Position numbers and translations under genes: made by a program
Assembly: GCF_004362215.1 (NCBI RefSeq)
Contig: NZ_SNWR01000001.1
Location: forward strand, 3,454,001-3,518,000
Source of the DNA: Paractinoplanes brasiliensis
Lineage (GTDB): Bacteria; Actinomycetota; Actinomycetes; Mycobacteriales; Micromonosporaceae
Length of the DNA stretch: 64,000 nt
Direction: 5' to 3'
Shown here: one piece after another, positions 43,634-50,892 of the stretch
Position numbering within the stretch: the first letter of the stretch is position 1
Layout of the letters: every line of letters starts with the position of its first letter
Notes under the pieces: model-generated
Told to the model about the DNA's origin: nothing
Database searches by the model: none
The model's input: the letters and a program-made list of their open reading frames with translations, nothing else

Positions 43634-44071
43634 GTGACCGACATGCCCCCGAAACTCGCCGAGATCGTCGACGAGTTCGCCTCGGCGCCGCGTGAGGTGG
43701 TGCTCGAGATGCTGCTCGAGTTCGCCGACGCCATGCCGCCGCTGCCGCCCGACATGGCCGGGCACGACGGCATGGAACAGGTGCCCGAATGCCAGACCCA
43801 GTTCTTCCTCAAGGCGACAGTGCGTCCCGACGACACGGTCGAGGTCTTTTTCGACTGTCCGCCCGAGGCCCCGACCACCCGCGCCTTCGCCGGCATCCTG
43901 GCCGAAGGCCTCGAGGGAGCGAAAACCGCCGAGATCCTCGCCGTTCCCGACGACCTTTACGCCCGCATGGGCCTGGCCCAGGCGATCAGCCCGCTGCGCA
44001 TCCGGGGCGGCACGGCCATCCTCGCCCGGCTCAAACGTCAGGTGGGCGCGCAGCTCGCCGCTCTTCCCTGA
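43634..44071 (+). CDS. sufE: SufE family protein
   Basis: This is a 145-residue SufE fold protein. The persulfide-accepting Cys lies in QVPECQTQFFLKA; the conserved DFFDCPPEAPTTRAFAG-like block is present. SufE takes sulfur from the cysteine desulfurase SufS and passes it to the SufBCD scaffold for Fe-S cluster assembly. No suf genes are adjacent. GTG 43634 has TAGGGT 7 nt upstream, again a leaderless arrangement; GGAG is too close to act as a ribosome site. The dsbA-like gene follows after 10 nt, so the two are likely cotranscribed. Confidence 0.9.
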   Translation: MTDMPPKLAEIVDEFASAPREVVLEMLLEFADAMPPLPPDMAGHDGMEQVPECQTQFFLKATVRPDDTVEVFFDCPPEAPTTRAFAGILAEGLEGAKTAEILAVPDDLYARMGLAQAISPLRIRGGTAILARLKRQVGAQLAALP

Positions 44072-44081
44072 GTCAGCTGCC

Positions 44082-44741
44082 GTGGACATTCAGGTGTGGT
44101 CCGATGCCGTCTGCCCCTGGTGCTACCTCGGCAGACGCCGCCTCGAACGGGCGATCACCCGCCTCGGTCAGCCGGTGTCCGTGACGTTCCGGGCGTTTCA
44201 GCTCGACCCGTCGCCGGTGCCGAACGGTGTGCCGATCAAGGAAGCGCTGGCCGCACAGCTGGGTGACCGGGCGCGCGCCGAGCACATGTTCGCCCACGTC
44301 ACGGCCATCGCCGCCGGTGACGGGCTGGCACTCGACTTCGGCCGGGCGATCGCGGCCAACACGTTCGACGCTCACCGCTTGCTGGTCTGGGCCGCGGGGC
44401 AGCAGCGGCAGGTCCAGATGCTGGAGGTGCTGCAGCGGGCGCACTTCAGTCTCGGCCTCGACATCGGTTCCCGGGCCGTGCTGGCCGAATTGGCCCGCTC
44501 GATCGGGCTCGACGCCACGGCTTACCTCGCCTCCGAGGCCGGCACCGGCGCCGTCGAGGCGGATCTCGCCGAGGCCCGTGAGCTCGGCATCACCAGCGTC
44601 CCGTTCCTGATGATCGACGGGAAGTACGCGGTGCAGGGTGCGCAGGCGCCGGAGACGCTGGTGGAAGCCTTGACCGAAATCGCCCGGCGCGAGGCGTTGG
44701 ACGCCGGCTTCCACGTCGTCGACCCGGCCTCCGCGCCCTAG
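44082..44741 (+). CDS. DsbA family oxidoreductase, FrnE-like
   Basis: This is a 219-residue thioredoxin-fold protein with an all-helical insertion. The active site is CPWC in VWSDAVCPWCYLGRRRLE. The cis-Pro loop is TSVPFLMIDGKYAVQGAQ. Lack of a signal peptide puts it in the cytoplasm, as for FrnE proteins, which act as disulfide isomerases or in polyketide metabolism. GTG 44082 is the natural start (VDIQVWSDAVCPWC); no strong ribosome site is visible, so coupling to sufE 10 nt upstream may matter. It converges with the YbaK gene across the parS-like palindrome. Confidence 0.92.
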   Translation: MDIQVWSDAVCPWCYLGRRRLERAITRLGQPVSVTFRAFQLDPSPVPNGVPIKEALAAQLGDRARAEHMFAHVTAIAAGDGLALDFGRAIAANTFDAHRLLVWAAGQQRQVQMLEVLQRAHFSLGLDIGSRAVLAELARSIGLDATAYLASEAGTGAVEADLAEARELGITSVPFLMIDGKYAVQGAQAPETLVEALTEIARREALDAGFHVVDPASAP

Positions 44742-44884
44742 TCCTCGGCCGCCACGGCGGGTCTACCGCCACCCGCAACGCCGCGGACTCCTTCGCGTTG
44801 CGGTGGCCTCGTGGGACGTTGCTCGCGCTACCACCCAGGCCCCTCGTCGCGACGTCACGCCCCCCGCACCGCACACGTAGCTCT

Positions 44885-44920
44885 CGATCGATGGCGTTCC
44901 ACGTGAAACGACATCGATCG
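44885..44920. promoter_or_regulatory. parS-like site inside a 36-bp near-palindrome
   Basis: GTTCCACGTGAAAC (44896-44909) differs at one base from the actinobacterial ParB target GTTTCACGTGAAAC. It lies in a larger palindrome (halves 44885-44902 and 44903-44920, 16 of 18 positions paired, flanks CGATCGATG/CATCGATCG). It is intergenic between convergent genes, about 18 kb from oriC, where parS sites normally cluster. The flanking arms could also serve as a terminator. Confidence 0.75.
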
Positions 44921-44930
44921 ACATCGCTCC

Positions 44931-45482
44931 CTACCCGATCGGTTTGGCCAGGTCTTCGATCACTTCGGCTCCCGGCAGGGCGCCGAGGGCCGGCCCAGCA
45001 ATGGCGATCTTGCTGTGGCGTACGCCCGAACCGATGATCACGTGCGGGGTGGCGGCCACGCGTGAGTCGACCAGGATCGGCCAGTCGACGGGCAACCCGA
45101 TCGGGGTGATCCCGCCGTACTCCATACCCGTGATCCGCACCGCGTCCTCCATCGGCGCGAAGCTGCACTTGCGCACGTTCAAGCGCCGGCGCACCACACC
45201 GTTCACGTCGGCGCGCGTCGTGGCCAGCACGATGCACGCTGCGTACCGGGTCTCGCCGTCCCGCTTGCCCGCAACGATCACGCAGTTCGCCGAGACGTCC
45301 AGCCCCACGTCGTACGCCTCACAGAACGCCGCCGTGTCCGCCAGTTCCGCGTCGATCGGCGCCACCATGACCTGATCCGCGTCGATCGGCGCGTCCTCCG
45401 GCCATACCGTCAGGGCCTTGGCGACAGGACCGGCCAGCAGGTCGGTGCGGGTTTGAGCGGGCTCGAGCTTCAAGGTTCCCAT
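44931..45482 (-). CDS. YbaK/EbsC-type aminoacyl-tRNA deacylase
   Basis: This is a 183-residue protein of the YbaK/ProX family, which clears mischarged tRNAs in trans. ATTRADVNGVVRRRLNVRKCSFA holds the Arg/Lys-rich block and conserved Lys region; MEYGGITPIGLP is the signature loop. ATG 45482 is chosen at MGTLKLEPAQTR; AAGGA is about 12 nt upstream and weak. It complements the editing domain in ProS 2 kb away. The exact amino acid removed cannot be assigned from sequence. Confidence 0.88.
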   Translation of the reverse strand: MGTLKLEPAQTRTDLLAGPVAKALTVWPEDAPIDADQVMVAPIDAELADTAAFCEAYDVGLDVSANCVIVAGKRDGETRYAACIVLATTRADVNGVVRRRLNVRKCSFAPMEDAVRITGMEYGGITPIGLPVDWPILVDSRVAATPHVIIGSGVRHSKIAIAGPALGALPGAEVIEDLAKPIG

Positions 45483-45755
45483 CACGCCCGCAATCCTTAC
45501 CCAATACCGGGCCTGCAGGTAGCCCTCCCACGAACGGATCCCCGCGGGCGCCATGCCCGCAACACACTGTCATCACGGCCCCACGAGTCGCTGTGATGCC
45601 CGCCATTGATCAGGCGCCGGACGTGAACCGACCGCTCGGCGCCACTCACGCCGGCGAGGGAGTCGTCACCCTCAAGGAAATCCGGAGCAACCAAGTTGTG
45701 ACGTGGGTTGCTCACATCCTCAGGAAGCAGCGTTCCCTGCCGACCATCGAATGAT

Positions 45756-46901
45756 GTGAGGGAGCGTCGGGAAGGCCGGGTTGGAACCGTCAGCGGGCTG
45801 GCAGTACTCGTGGGTGGCACGGCCCTGGCGGCATCGATCGGCGGCGATCACCAGTCGCTGTACGCGTCGCTGTTGCTGGGCGGCCTGGCCCTCGGTCTCG
45901 GCCATTCGCTCCTCGAGGAGATCAAGCGCCAGGCTCGCCGCACGTCGGCCACCTGGTCCCGCTCCGACTCCACCAACGTTGTTGTGCTCGGTGCCGGGGC
46001 CGAGGTCGCGCTGCTCGCCAGCATCCTGGTGCTGCACACGCCCGCGACCCGCGCTGTGGGCCTGGTGCTGGCCGTCGCTTACGCGGCCGCGTGCGGCTAC
46101 TTCGTCACCGAGCGCCGCCGGGCTGTCGCCGACGCCAAGGCCGCGAGAGATACGAGGTCAGCGGCCACAGGCGTCGAGGAGCACTTCCCGACTTTGGAAC
46201 TCGGCGTGATCTCCCCGCCCTCCCCCACCTCCACCGCCGTTTTCAGCGATTCGGGCCAACCGGACCGCAGCCCGTACGAGCACATGGCCGCTCCCGTCCA
46301 CGACATCGACGCCACCGGCACCGTCGTGCACAGACGCCACCCCGCCGGCAGTGGCCACGCCCCCACCGCAGCTCACCCGACACAGGGACGCATCTCAGCA
46401 GCTCACCCCACCCCAGCTCACCCCGCAGGCGGTTCCACGCGACCGCTCTCCCCCGGCCAGGCGACCCACAGCCACCCGGCCTGCCACACGCACCCGGCCT
46501 GCCACAGCCACCCGAGCCCGCACAGCCACCCCAGCCCCTGCCACCCCAGCCCGCACAGCCACCCCAGCCCCCACAGCCACCGGAAACCCAGCAGCCACGG
46601 CCCACAGAACCACCCACCAACAGCCACGCAACCATCGCACGAGCACCCGACCGACAATCGCCGGAAGCCCCCTCCGGGCACGCATCAGCGCCCGCCCTAC
46701 GACGACAATCACCGCGCAGCGCTCGTCCCTCAAGGGCATCCGGCCGATGGCCGCCCAACACCCAGGGCCGCCACCCAGAGCTCGGCCAACGACCGCCCCT
46801 TGTCCCTGCCGACCGGCCACGACCGTCCGGTGGCGCACGCCCCCGCCGCCCACGTCTTCGCCGGTGTCCCCGACACCGCACAAACTAGCGACGCCGCCTG
46901 A
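45756..46901 (+). CDS. membrane protein with His/Pro/Cys-rich repetitive tail
   Basis: This is a 381-residue protein of unknown function from GTG 45756. Hydrophobic segments lie near residues 10-27, 32-50, 83-101 and 105-122. The remaining 250 residues are polar. A tract near 225-290 repeats HSHP, CHTHPAC and SPHSHPS units (about 20 His, several Cys). Metal binding is plausible but not shown. The tail's low complexity and several parallel open frames make its exact reading less certain than the N-terminal part. DnaA boxes follow 14 nt after the stop. Confidence 0.6.
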   Translation: MRERREGRVGTVSGLAVLVGGTALAASIGGDHQSLYASLLLGGLALGLGHSLLEEIKRQARRTSATWSRSDSTNVVVLGAGAEVALLASILVLHTPATRAVGLVLAVAYAAACGYFVTERRRAVADAKAARDTRSAATGVEEHFPTLELGVISPPSPTSTAVFSDSGQPDRSPYEHMAAPVHDIDATGTVVHRRHPAGSGHAPTAAHPTQGRISAAHPTPAHPAGGSTRPLSPGQATHSHPACHTHPACHSHPSPHSHPSPCHPSPHSHPSPHSHRKPSSHGPQNHPPTATQPSHEHPTDNRRKPPPGTHQRPPYDDNHRAALVPQGHPADGRPTPRAATQSSANDRPLSLPTGHDRPVAHAPAAHVFAGVPDTAQTSDAA

Positions 46902-46914
46902 CATTCGGCCCCAC

Positions 46915-46944
46915 TCGTCCACAGGCCGCCCCGAGTTATCCACA
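46915..46944. promoter_or_regulatory. DnaA boxes outside oriC
   Basis: TTATCCACA (46936-46944, exact consensus) and TCGTCCACA (46915-46923, one change from the actinobacterial TTGTCCACA) lie in direct orientation 21 bp apart in the gap between the His-rich gene and the NUDIX gene stop. Confidence 0.7.
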
Positions 46945-46983
46945 GGACCCGGTGTCTTCCCAGGTCAGGAGCCGGGAATCAGC

Positions 46984-47376
46984 TCAGCTCGGCAGCACCA
47001 CGATCAACGGAGGGACGGGGACACCACCGGATGTCGGCAGCTCAGGGGCCGGCAACCAGTCGAGCCCCAGCATCTCCGGCCCGAAGCCGTCGTCGACGCC
47101 GATGCGGGGCTCGCCGTCGGCCACCTTCACGGCGAACACCGAGGTCATACCCGACGGGTACGGCATCTCGAGCACGTAACGGGCATCGCTGACCACCAGG
47201 CCGGTCTCTTCGAAGACCTCACGCCGGACGGCCTCCTCCGCGGTCTCCCCCGGTTCGAGGCCACCACCCGGCAAGGTCCACCACTCACCGCCACCGGATC
47301 GCCGACTACGTTCGTGCACCATCAGTACACGGCCGTCCCGGACGATCACGGCAGCGGCCCGTTTTCGTTCGCTCAC
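46984..47376 (-). CDS. NUDIX hydrolase
   Basis: This 130-residue protein cleaves nucleoside diphosphate-linked substrates. The Nudix box (GX5EX7REUXEEXGU) is complete: GGLEPGETAEEAV, RREVFEETGL. The size is minimal (one domain), so it could be a housecleaning (MutT-like) enzyme; the substrate is not predictable. GTG 47376 lies exactly 7 nt after TAGCCT, with no ribosome site, consistent with leaderless translation. Its downstream side bears the DnaA boxes at 46915-46944. Confidence 0.92.
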   Translation of the reverse strand: MSERKRAAAVIVRDGRVLMVHERSRRSGGGEWWTLPGGGLEPGETAEEAVRREVFEETGLVVSDARYVLEMPYPSGMTSVFAVKVADGEPRIGVDDGFGPEMLGLDWLPAPELPTSGGVPVPPLIVVLPS

Positions 47377-47498
47377 GTGACGCAGGCTAACCGGCCCCGC
47401 ACCCGTTCCGCATGACTACCCGAACGCCTGTGGCTAACGTCCGATTCGTTCCAGGGCAACGGATGCGGCACCGGACAGTGAGGACGGTCCGAAACAGA

Positions 47499-48794
47499 TC
47501 AGACGGCGTAGTCACTCCGCGTAGGTTGCATGTCACTCGCTCCGTCACGGTGATCCTTCACGGCGAGCACCTGATTGATCCCGATGCGCGACTGTTCGAA
47601 CGCCAGCGCCGAGGCCGCCATGTACAACCGCCACACGCGAGCGCGTCCGGGTGAGGTCAGCCGTACGGCCGTCGACCAGTCCGCCTCCAGGTTGGCGACC
47701 CAGGCCCGCAGCGTACGGGCGTAATGCTCCCGCAACGCGTGCACGTCGCGTACTTCGAAACCGGCTTGTTCGAGGAGGGTGATCGTCGTGCCGACCGGCG
47801 ACAGCTCCCCGTCCGGGAACACGTACGCGTCGATGAAGCTGCGCGGCTGGTGCGGCTGTCTCGCCGGCAGGTGCACGCGTGAGATCTGGTGGTTGAGCAG
47901 CCGCCCGCCCGGCTTGAGCTGTGAATACAGGATGGCCGCGTACTCCGCGTACGGCTCGGCGCCGACGTGCTCGGCCATGCCCACGCTGGAGATCGCGTCG
48001 TACGGCCCGTCCTCGAGATCGCGATAGTCCTCGATCCGGATCTCCACCTGCCCGGTCAGCCCCGCCTCGGCGACCTGCTTGCGGGCGTACTCGGCCTGTT
48101 CGGCCGAGAGTGTGATCGCGACGACTTGCACCCCGTACTCGCGGGCGGCGTGGATGGCCAGGCTGCCCCAGCCACAACCCACATCGAGCAGGCGTTGCCC
48201 GGGGCGAAGGCCGAGCTTGCGGCAGATCAGGTCGAGTTTGTCGCGCTGCGCGTCGGCGAGCCCGTACCCGGGTGCGTCGGAGGTCCAGTACGCGCAGGAA
48301 TACACCATGCTCGATCCGAGCACGAGCTGGTAGAAGCTGTTGCCGACGTCGTAGTGGTGGCTGACGGCCTCCCGGTCGCGGCGCTTGCTGTGCCGGGCGC
48401 CGGTGACGACCGCCTCTTCCGGCGGGGGCTTGGGCTGGGTGCCGAGCACACCGAGACGTACGAGGTCGCCGGCAATGGCTCTGATCGGGACGTCCTTGAC
48501 GTCGGGCGGGCGCCAGACCAGCGCGGCCAGCCGGTTGAGCGCGTCGTACAGATCGCCTTCGACGTCGATCTCGCCGGCCACGTACGCGCGCGCGAGCCCG
48601 AGTTCGTTGGGCTGCCACATCAGCCGGCGCAACGCACGGCGGTGACGGATGACCAAGACGGGGGCTTCGGTGGGACCGGCCGTCGAACCGTCCCACGTCC
48701 GAAGCCGTACGGGCAGTGGGGTTTGCAGCATCGCCTCGAGGACATGCCGGACTTTTGCCGCAGTCGTAGTGGGGTGGGGGATCGTGGTTGCCAT
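47499..48794 (-). CDS. cyclopropane-fatty-acyl-phospholipid synthase family methyltransferase
   Basis: This is a 431-residue SAM-dependent enzyme of the CFA synthase/mycolic methyltransferase family, which adds a methylene to unsaturated acyl chains of membrane lipids. SAM motif I is LLDVGCGWGSLAIHAA near residue 200; the catalytic end (LLNHQISRVHLPA, RSFIDAYVFPDGEL, EVRDVHALREHY) matches. An N-terminal about 130-residue lobe is typical of full-length CFA synthases. ATG 48794 has GGGAGG 6 nt upstream. It stands alone between NUDIX and the HTH gene. Confidence 0.92.
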   Translation of the reverse strand: MATTIPHPTTTAAKVRHVLEAMLQTPLPVRLRTWDGSTAGPTEAPVLVIRHRRALRRLMWQPNELGLARAYVAGEIDVEGDLYDALNRLAALVWRPPDVKDVPIRAIAGDLVRLGVLGTQPKPPPEEAVVTGARHSKRRDREAVSHHYDVGNSFYQLVLGSSMVYSCAYWTSDAPGYGLADAQRDKLDLICRKLGLRPGQRLLDVGCGWGSLAIHAAREYGVQVVAITLSAEQAEYARKQVAEAGLTGQVEIRIEDYRDLEDGPYDAISSVGMAEHVGAEPYAEYAAILYSQLKPGGRLLNHQISRVHLPARQPHQPRSFIDAYVFPDGELSPVGTTITLLEQAGFEVRDVHALREHYARTLRAWVANLEADWSTAVRLTSPGRARVWRLYMAASALAFEQSRIGINQVLAVKDHRDGASDMQPTRSDYAV

Positions 48795-48923
48795 GGGAAC
48801 CTCCCGGGCGCAGCTCGCGCGACCGAATCACGGAACCGATTCACTATCCGCCCGGCGCGACGAATTGCATAAGGACATTTTTTAGTTTTGTGATGGAGGG
48901 AACACGACGCGCACTCATGCGCG

Positions 48924-49466
48924 TCAGACCGCTCTCATGACCCGCTCGAGTCTCGCCAGGGGCAGGGGCCGGGCCTGGTCATGACGGCTTTCGGCCAGCG
49001 CGTCGAGCACAGCGCGACGTTCCCTTTCGGACAGTACGCCGGCAAATGGTGACGCGGCTCGCAACCGGACCGCGTATTGCGCCGGCGAGGTTAGCGCGTC
49101 CAGCACCGCGGCGGGTTCTCCGGCCAGCAGCACCTCCCACCGGTCGAGCCACTCCCACGCGCTGCCGCCGTGGTGCAGGCGGCGGAGGCGACGAATGTTG
49201 ATCTCGGCCGTGGCCAGCACCGCGGCGGGGTGCGCGGTGAGTCGTGCGGCGATCGCCTGGTGCAGCCACAACTGTTCGAGTTCCTCGCGCGACAGCACCG
49301 GGTGGATCAGCGCCTCCACGTCGGCCCGCCGCACCCGCCGTTGCGAGCCGATGCTCACGTACGGGAGCAGTCCGCGCGCGCAAAGGTCCAGCACTCGCCG
49401 CCGCGAGAACCTCAGCAGGATCGCGGCCTCACCGATGGTGAGCAGATCGCCCGTGCGCATCGTCAC
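48924..49466 (-). CDS. excisionase/MerR-type helix-turn-helix protein
   Basis: This is a 180-residue protein. The N-terminal part (LTIGEAAILLRFSRRRVLDLCARGLLPYVSIGSQRRVRRADVEALI) is a winged HTH of the excisionase/MerR type. The remainder (LWLHQAIAARLTAHPAAVLATAEINIRRLRRLHHGG, then SPFAGVLSERERRAVLDALAE) is helical, with no recognised ligand domain. GTG 49466 and ATG 49460 are both possible; CAACAT lies 6 nt before the GTG. It follows the lipoprotein gene by 46 nt on the same strand. No integrase is nearby, so a phage excisionase role is unlikely and a regulator is preferred. Confidence 0.75.
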   Translation of the reverse strand: MTMRTGDLLTIGEAAILLRFSRRRVLDLCARGLLPYVSIGSQRRVRRADVEALIHPVLSREELEQLWLHQAIAARLTAHPAAVLATAEINIRRLRRLHHGGSAWEWLDRWEVLLAGEPAAVLDALTSPAQYAVRLRAASPFAGVLSERERRAVLDALAESRHDQARPLPLARLERVMRAV

Positions 49467-49512
49467 ACGTGGATGTTGGCGCGACCGCGGTGACCGTGCA
49501 ACAACCGAACGG

Positions 49513-50232
49513 CTATTGACTCTTTCGCTGACCGGTCGGGACCTCGCTGAACAAGTACGTCCGTTCTTCCAACATCCCCAGATCAACCCGTACGCCGGTG
49601 ATCCGCTCGGCCAGCGCGAGAGCCCCCGCCGCGGGGTCCCCACCGGCCCCGATCCCGGCCGCCGCGACAGCGCCCGCCAGCTCAGCAGCCCTTTTCCCGG
49701 TACGCCGTTCGGGCGCCCACGGGTCGAAGTCGAGTCCCGTTTGCTGGTCCTCCAGCACCAGAAACCGCCCGCCCTCACCGGCCGCTTTGTAAACGCAGAC
49801 CACCGTCGTCCCCGCCGACAAGGCCCGCAGCAGTTCGCCGACGCGCCCCAACGTCCCGTTGTCCTCGATCACCAACGTCCAGGAGTCATCGAGCCGCGAA
49901 ATCCCGACGTAGAGCTTCTCGACCACCCCGCGCTGCCCGTCCCCCGCCCCCACAAGCTGCCGCCACCCAATGCGCTCAAGCTCTTTCGCCCCCATCCGCT
50001 CAAGCACCTGAGCCGGCCGCACTTCCCGAACCCACACGAAGCTGAACCCTTTACGCAGATCGGCCAGCTCGGCGAACCAGGCGTAGTCGGCAGCCACGGC
50101 CTCCCTGGCCGCCGCCACTTCCGACGGCCACGCCGACGCCGAAGGCGACGCACCGCGAGACGGGGTGTCCCGAGACCCACACCCCGCCACCAGCCCACCA
50201 ACCACCAACGTCAACATTCCCCGCCGTCGCAC
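49513..50232 (-). CDS. lipoprotein, DUF6461-like
   Basis: This is a 239-residue protein. The N-terminus MRRRGMLTLVVGGLVAGCGS has a basic start, a hydrophobic stretch and a lipobox (LVAGC, Cys18), so it is probably a lipoprotein on the outer face of the membrane. The mature part (DYAWFAELADLRKGFSFVWVREVRPAQVLERMGA, then WTLVIEDNG, then ALALAERITGVRVD) resembles DUF6461 proteins, which are usually cytoplasmic; a lipobox version is unusual. GTG 50232 is a weak start; ATG 50217 would still keep the lipobox. The function is unknown. Confidence 0.75.
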   Translation of the reverse strand: MRRRGMLTLVVGGLVAGCGSRDTPSRGASPSASAWPSEVAAAREAVAADYAWFAELADLRKGFSFVWVREVRPAQVLERMGAKELERIGWRQLVGAGDGQRGVVEKLYVGISRLDDSWTLVIEDNGTLGRVGELLRALSAGTTVVCVYKAAGEGGRFLVLEDQQTGLDFDPWAPERRTGKRAAELAGAVAAAGIGAGGDPAAGALALAERITGVRVDLGMLEERTYLFSEVPTGQRKSQ

Positions 50233-50321
50233 CGCGCCAGTAGATCAAACCCCGGCCACCCGCGCGCCCCCCGCCCGCTCACGAGCCTTTCCTGCGCGGC
50301 GGTCCCACCGCAGAAACACAA

Positions 50322-50349
50322 AAATCCCCCCGGCCACCCGGAGGGATTT
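50322..50349 (-). terminator. intrinsic terminator after tRNA-Ala
   Basis: Arms 50322-50333 and 50338-50349 pair with one mismatch; on the minus strand TTTTTG follows. It lies 12 nt downstream of tRNA-Ala. Confidence 0.75.
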
Positions 50350-50360
50350 CAACGCTTCGG

Positions 50361-50433
50361 TGGAGCCCAGGGGACTTGAACCCCTAACCCCCGCCTTGCA
50401 AAGGCGGTGCTCTGCCAGTTGAGCTAGGGCCCC
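50361..50433 (-). tRNA. tRNA-Ala(TGC)
   Basis: The acceptor arm GGGGCCC/GGGCTCC contains the G3-U70 pair diagnostic of alanine. The anticodon stem CCGCC/GGCGG encloses TTTGCAA, anticodon TGC. T-loop TTCAAGT and discriminator A are present. No CCA is encoded. Confidence 0.95.
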
Positions 50434-50448
50434 CAACACCCCAACCGC

Positions 50449-50577
50449 TTACCGCAGGTCAGGCGCCGTGGTCGCCTCATGCCACAACGCCCGCTCATCA
50501 CTGGACGCCTTGACCTTCTTGAAGATAAGCGCAGCGGCCCCCACTACACCAGCCACAATCAGGAGCTTCTTAATCAT
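50449..50577 (-). CDS. DLW-39 family small membrane protein
   Basis: This is a 42-residue peptide: basic start MIKKLLIVAG, one short hydrophobic helix, KKVKASSDERALWHEAT. This matches the DLW-39 family, tiny actinobacterial proteins typically encoded between tRNA-Ile and tRNA-Ala downstream of gyrA, the exact position here. ATG 50577 has GGAGG 6 nt upstream. A 5' extension to 50646 is open but has no ribosome site. The function is unknown. Confidence 0.82.
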   Translation of the reverse strand: MIKKLLIVAGVVGAAALIFKKVKASSDERALWHEATTAPDLR

Positions 50578-50695
50578 CAGACGCCTCCATGAAGTGGCCG
50601 CCAGGCCACGATTTACGGCCGTGAGAAGAGCCGAAAGAGTGGGCACCGTAACGTGGGGTTTCAGGGGGCTCGGCCCCCTGAGCCAGCATGACGAG

Positions 50696-50730
50696 CGTCC
50701 CCGGTCTGCGCTTTCCGCAGACAGGGGACG
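50696..50730 (-). terminator. hairpin after tRNA-Ile
   Basis: A 15-bp stem with one internal mismatch (50696-50710, 50716-50730) and a 5-nt loop lies 10 nt downstream of tRNA-Ile. A further hairpin, CAGGGGGC/GCCCCCTG (50662-50669, 50673-50680), lies beyond it. Confidence 0.7.
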
Positions 50731-50740
50731 CCGACGCTCG

Positions 50741-50814
50741 TGGGGCTAGCTGGAATCGAACCAGCGACCTCAGAGTTATCAGCTCTGCGCTCTAACCGAC
50801 TGAGCTATAGCCCC
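50741..50814 (-). tRNA. tRNA-Ile(GAT)
   Basis: The acceptor GGGGCTA/TAGCCCC with discriminator A fits. The anticodon stem CAGAG/CTCTG encloses CTGATAA, anticodon GAT. T-loop TTCGATT is present. No CCA is encoded. It follows the DUF3566 gene, the usual actinobacterial place. Confidence 0.96.
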
Positions 50815-50892
50815 TCAAGTGCGACACCGAAGGTTACCGCACAGGGTTGGGAGCCACCAAAACGGGGTGGCTCCCTGACCCGTACGCGTTGC

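Noticed and set aside
46091..46888. Alternative plus frame over the His-rich gene
   Set aside because: It lacks the hydrophobic N-terminal domain and start site; it is a shifted reading of the same repeat.
48924..49466. Integrative element signalled by an excisionase-like HTH beside tRNA genes
   Set aside because: There is no integrase, no attachment-site duplication of the tRNA 3' ends and no compositional change.
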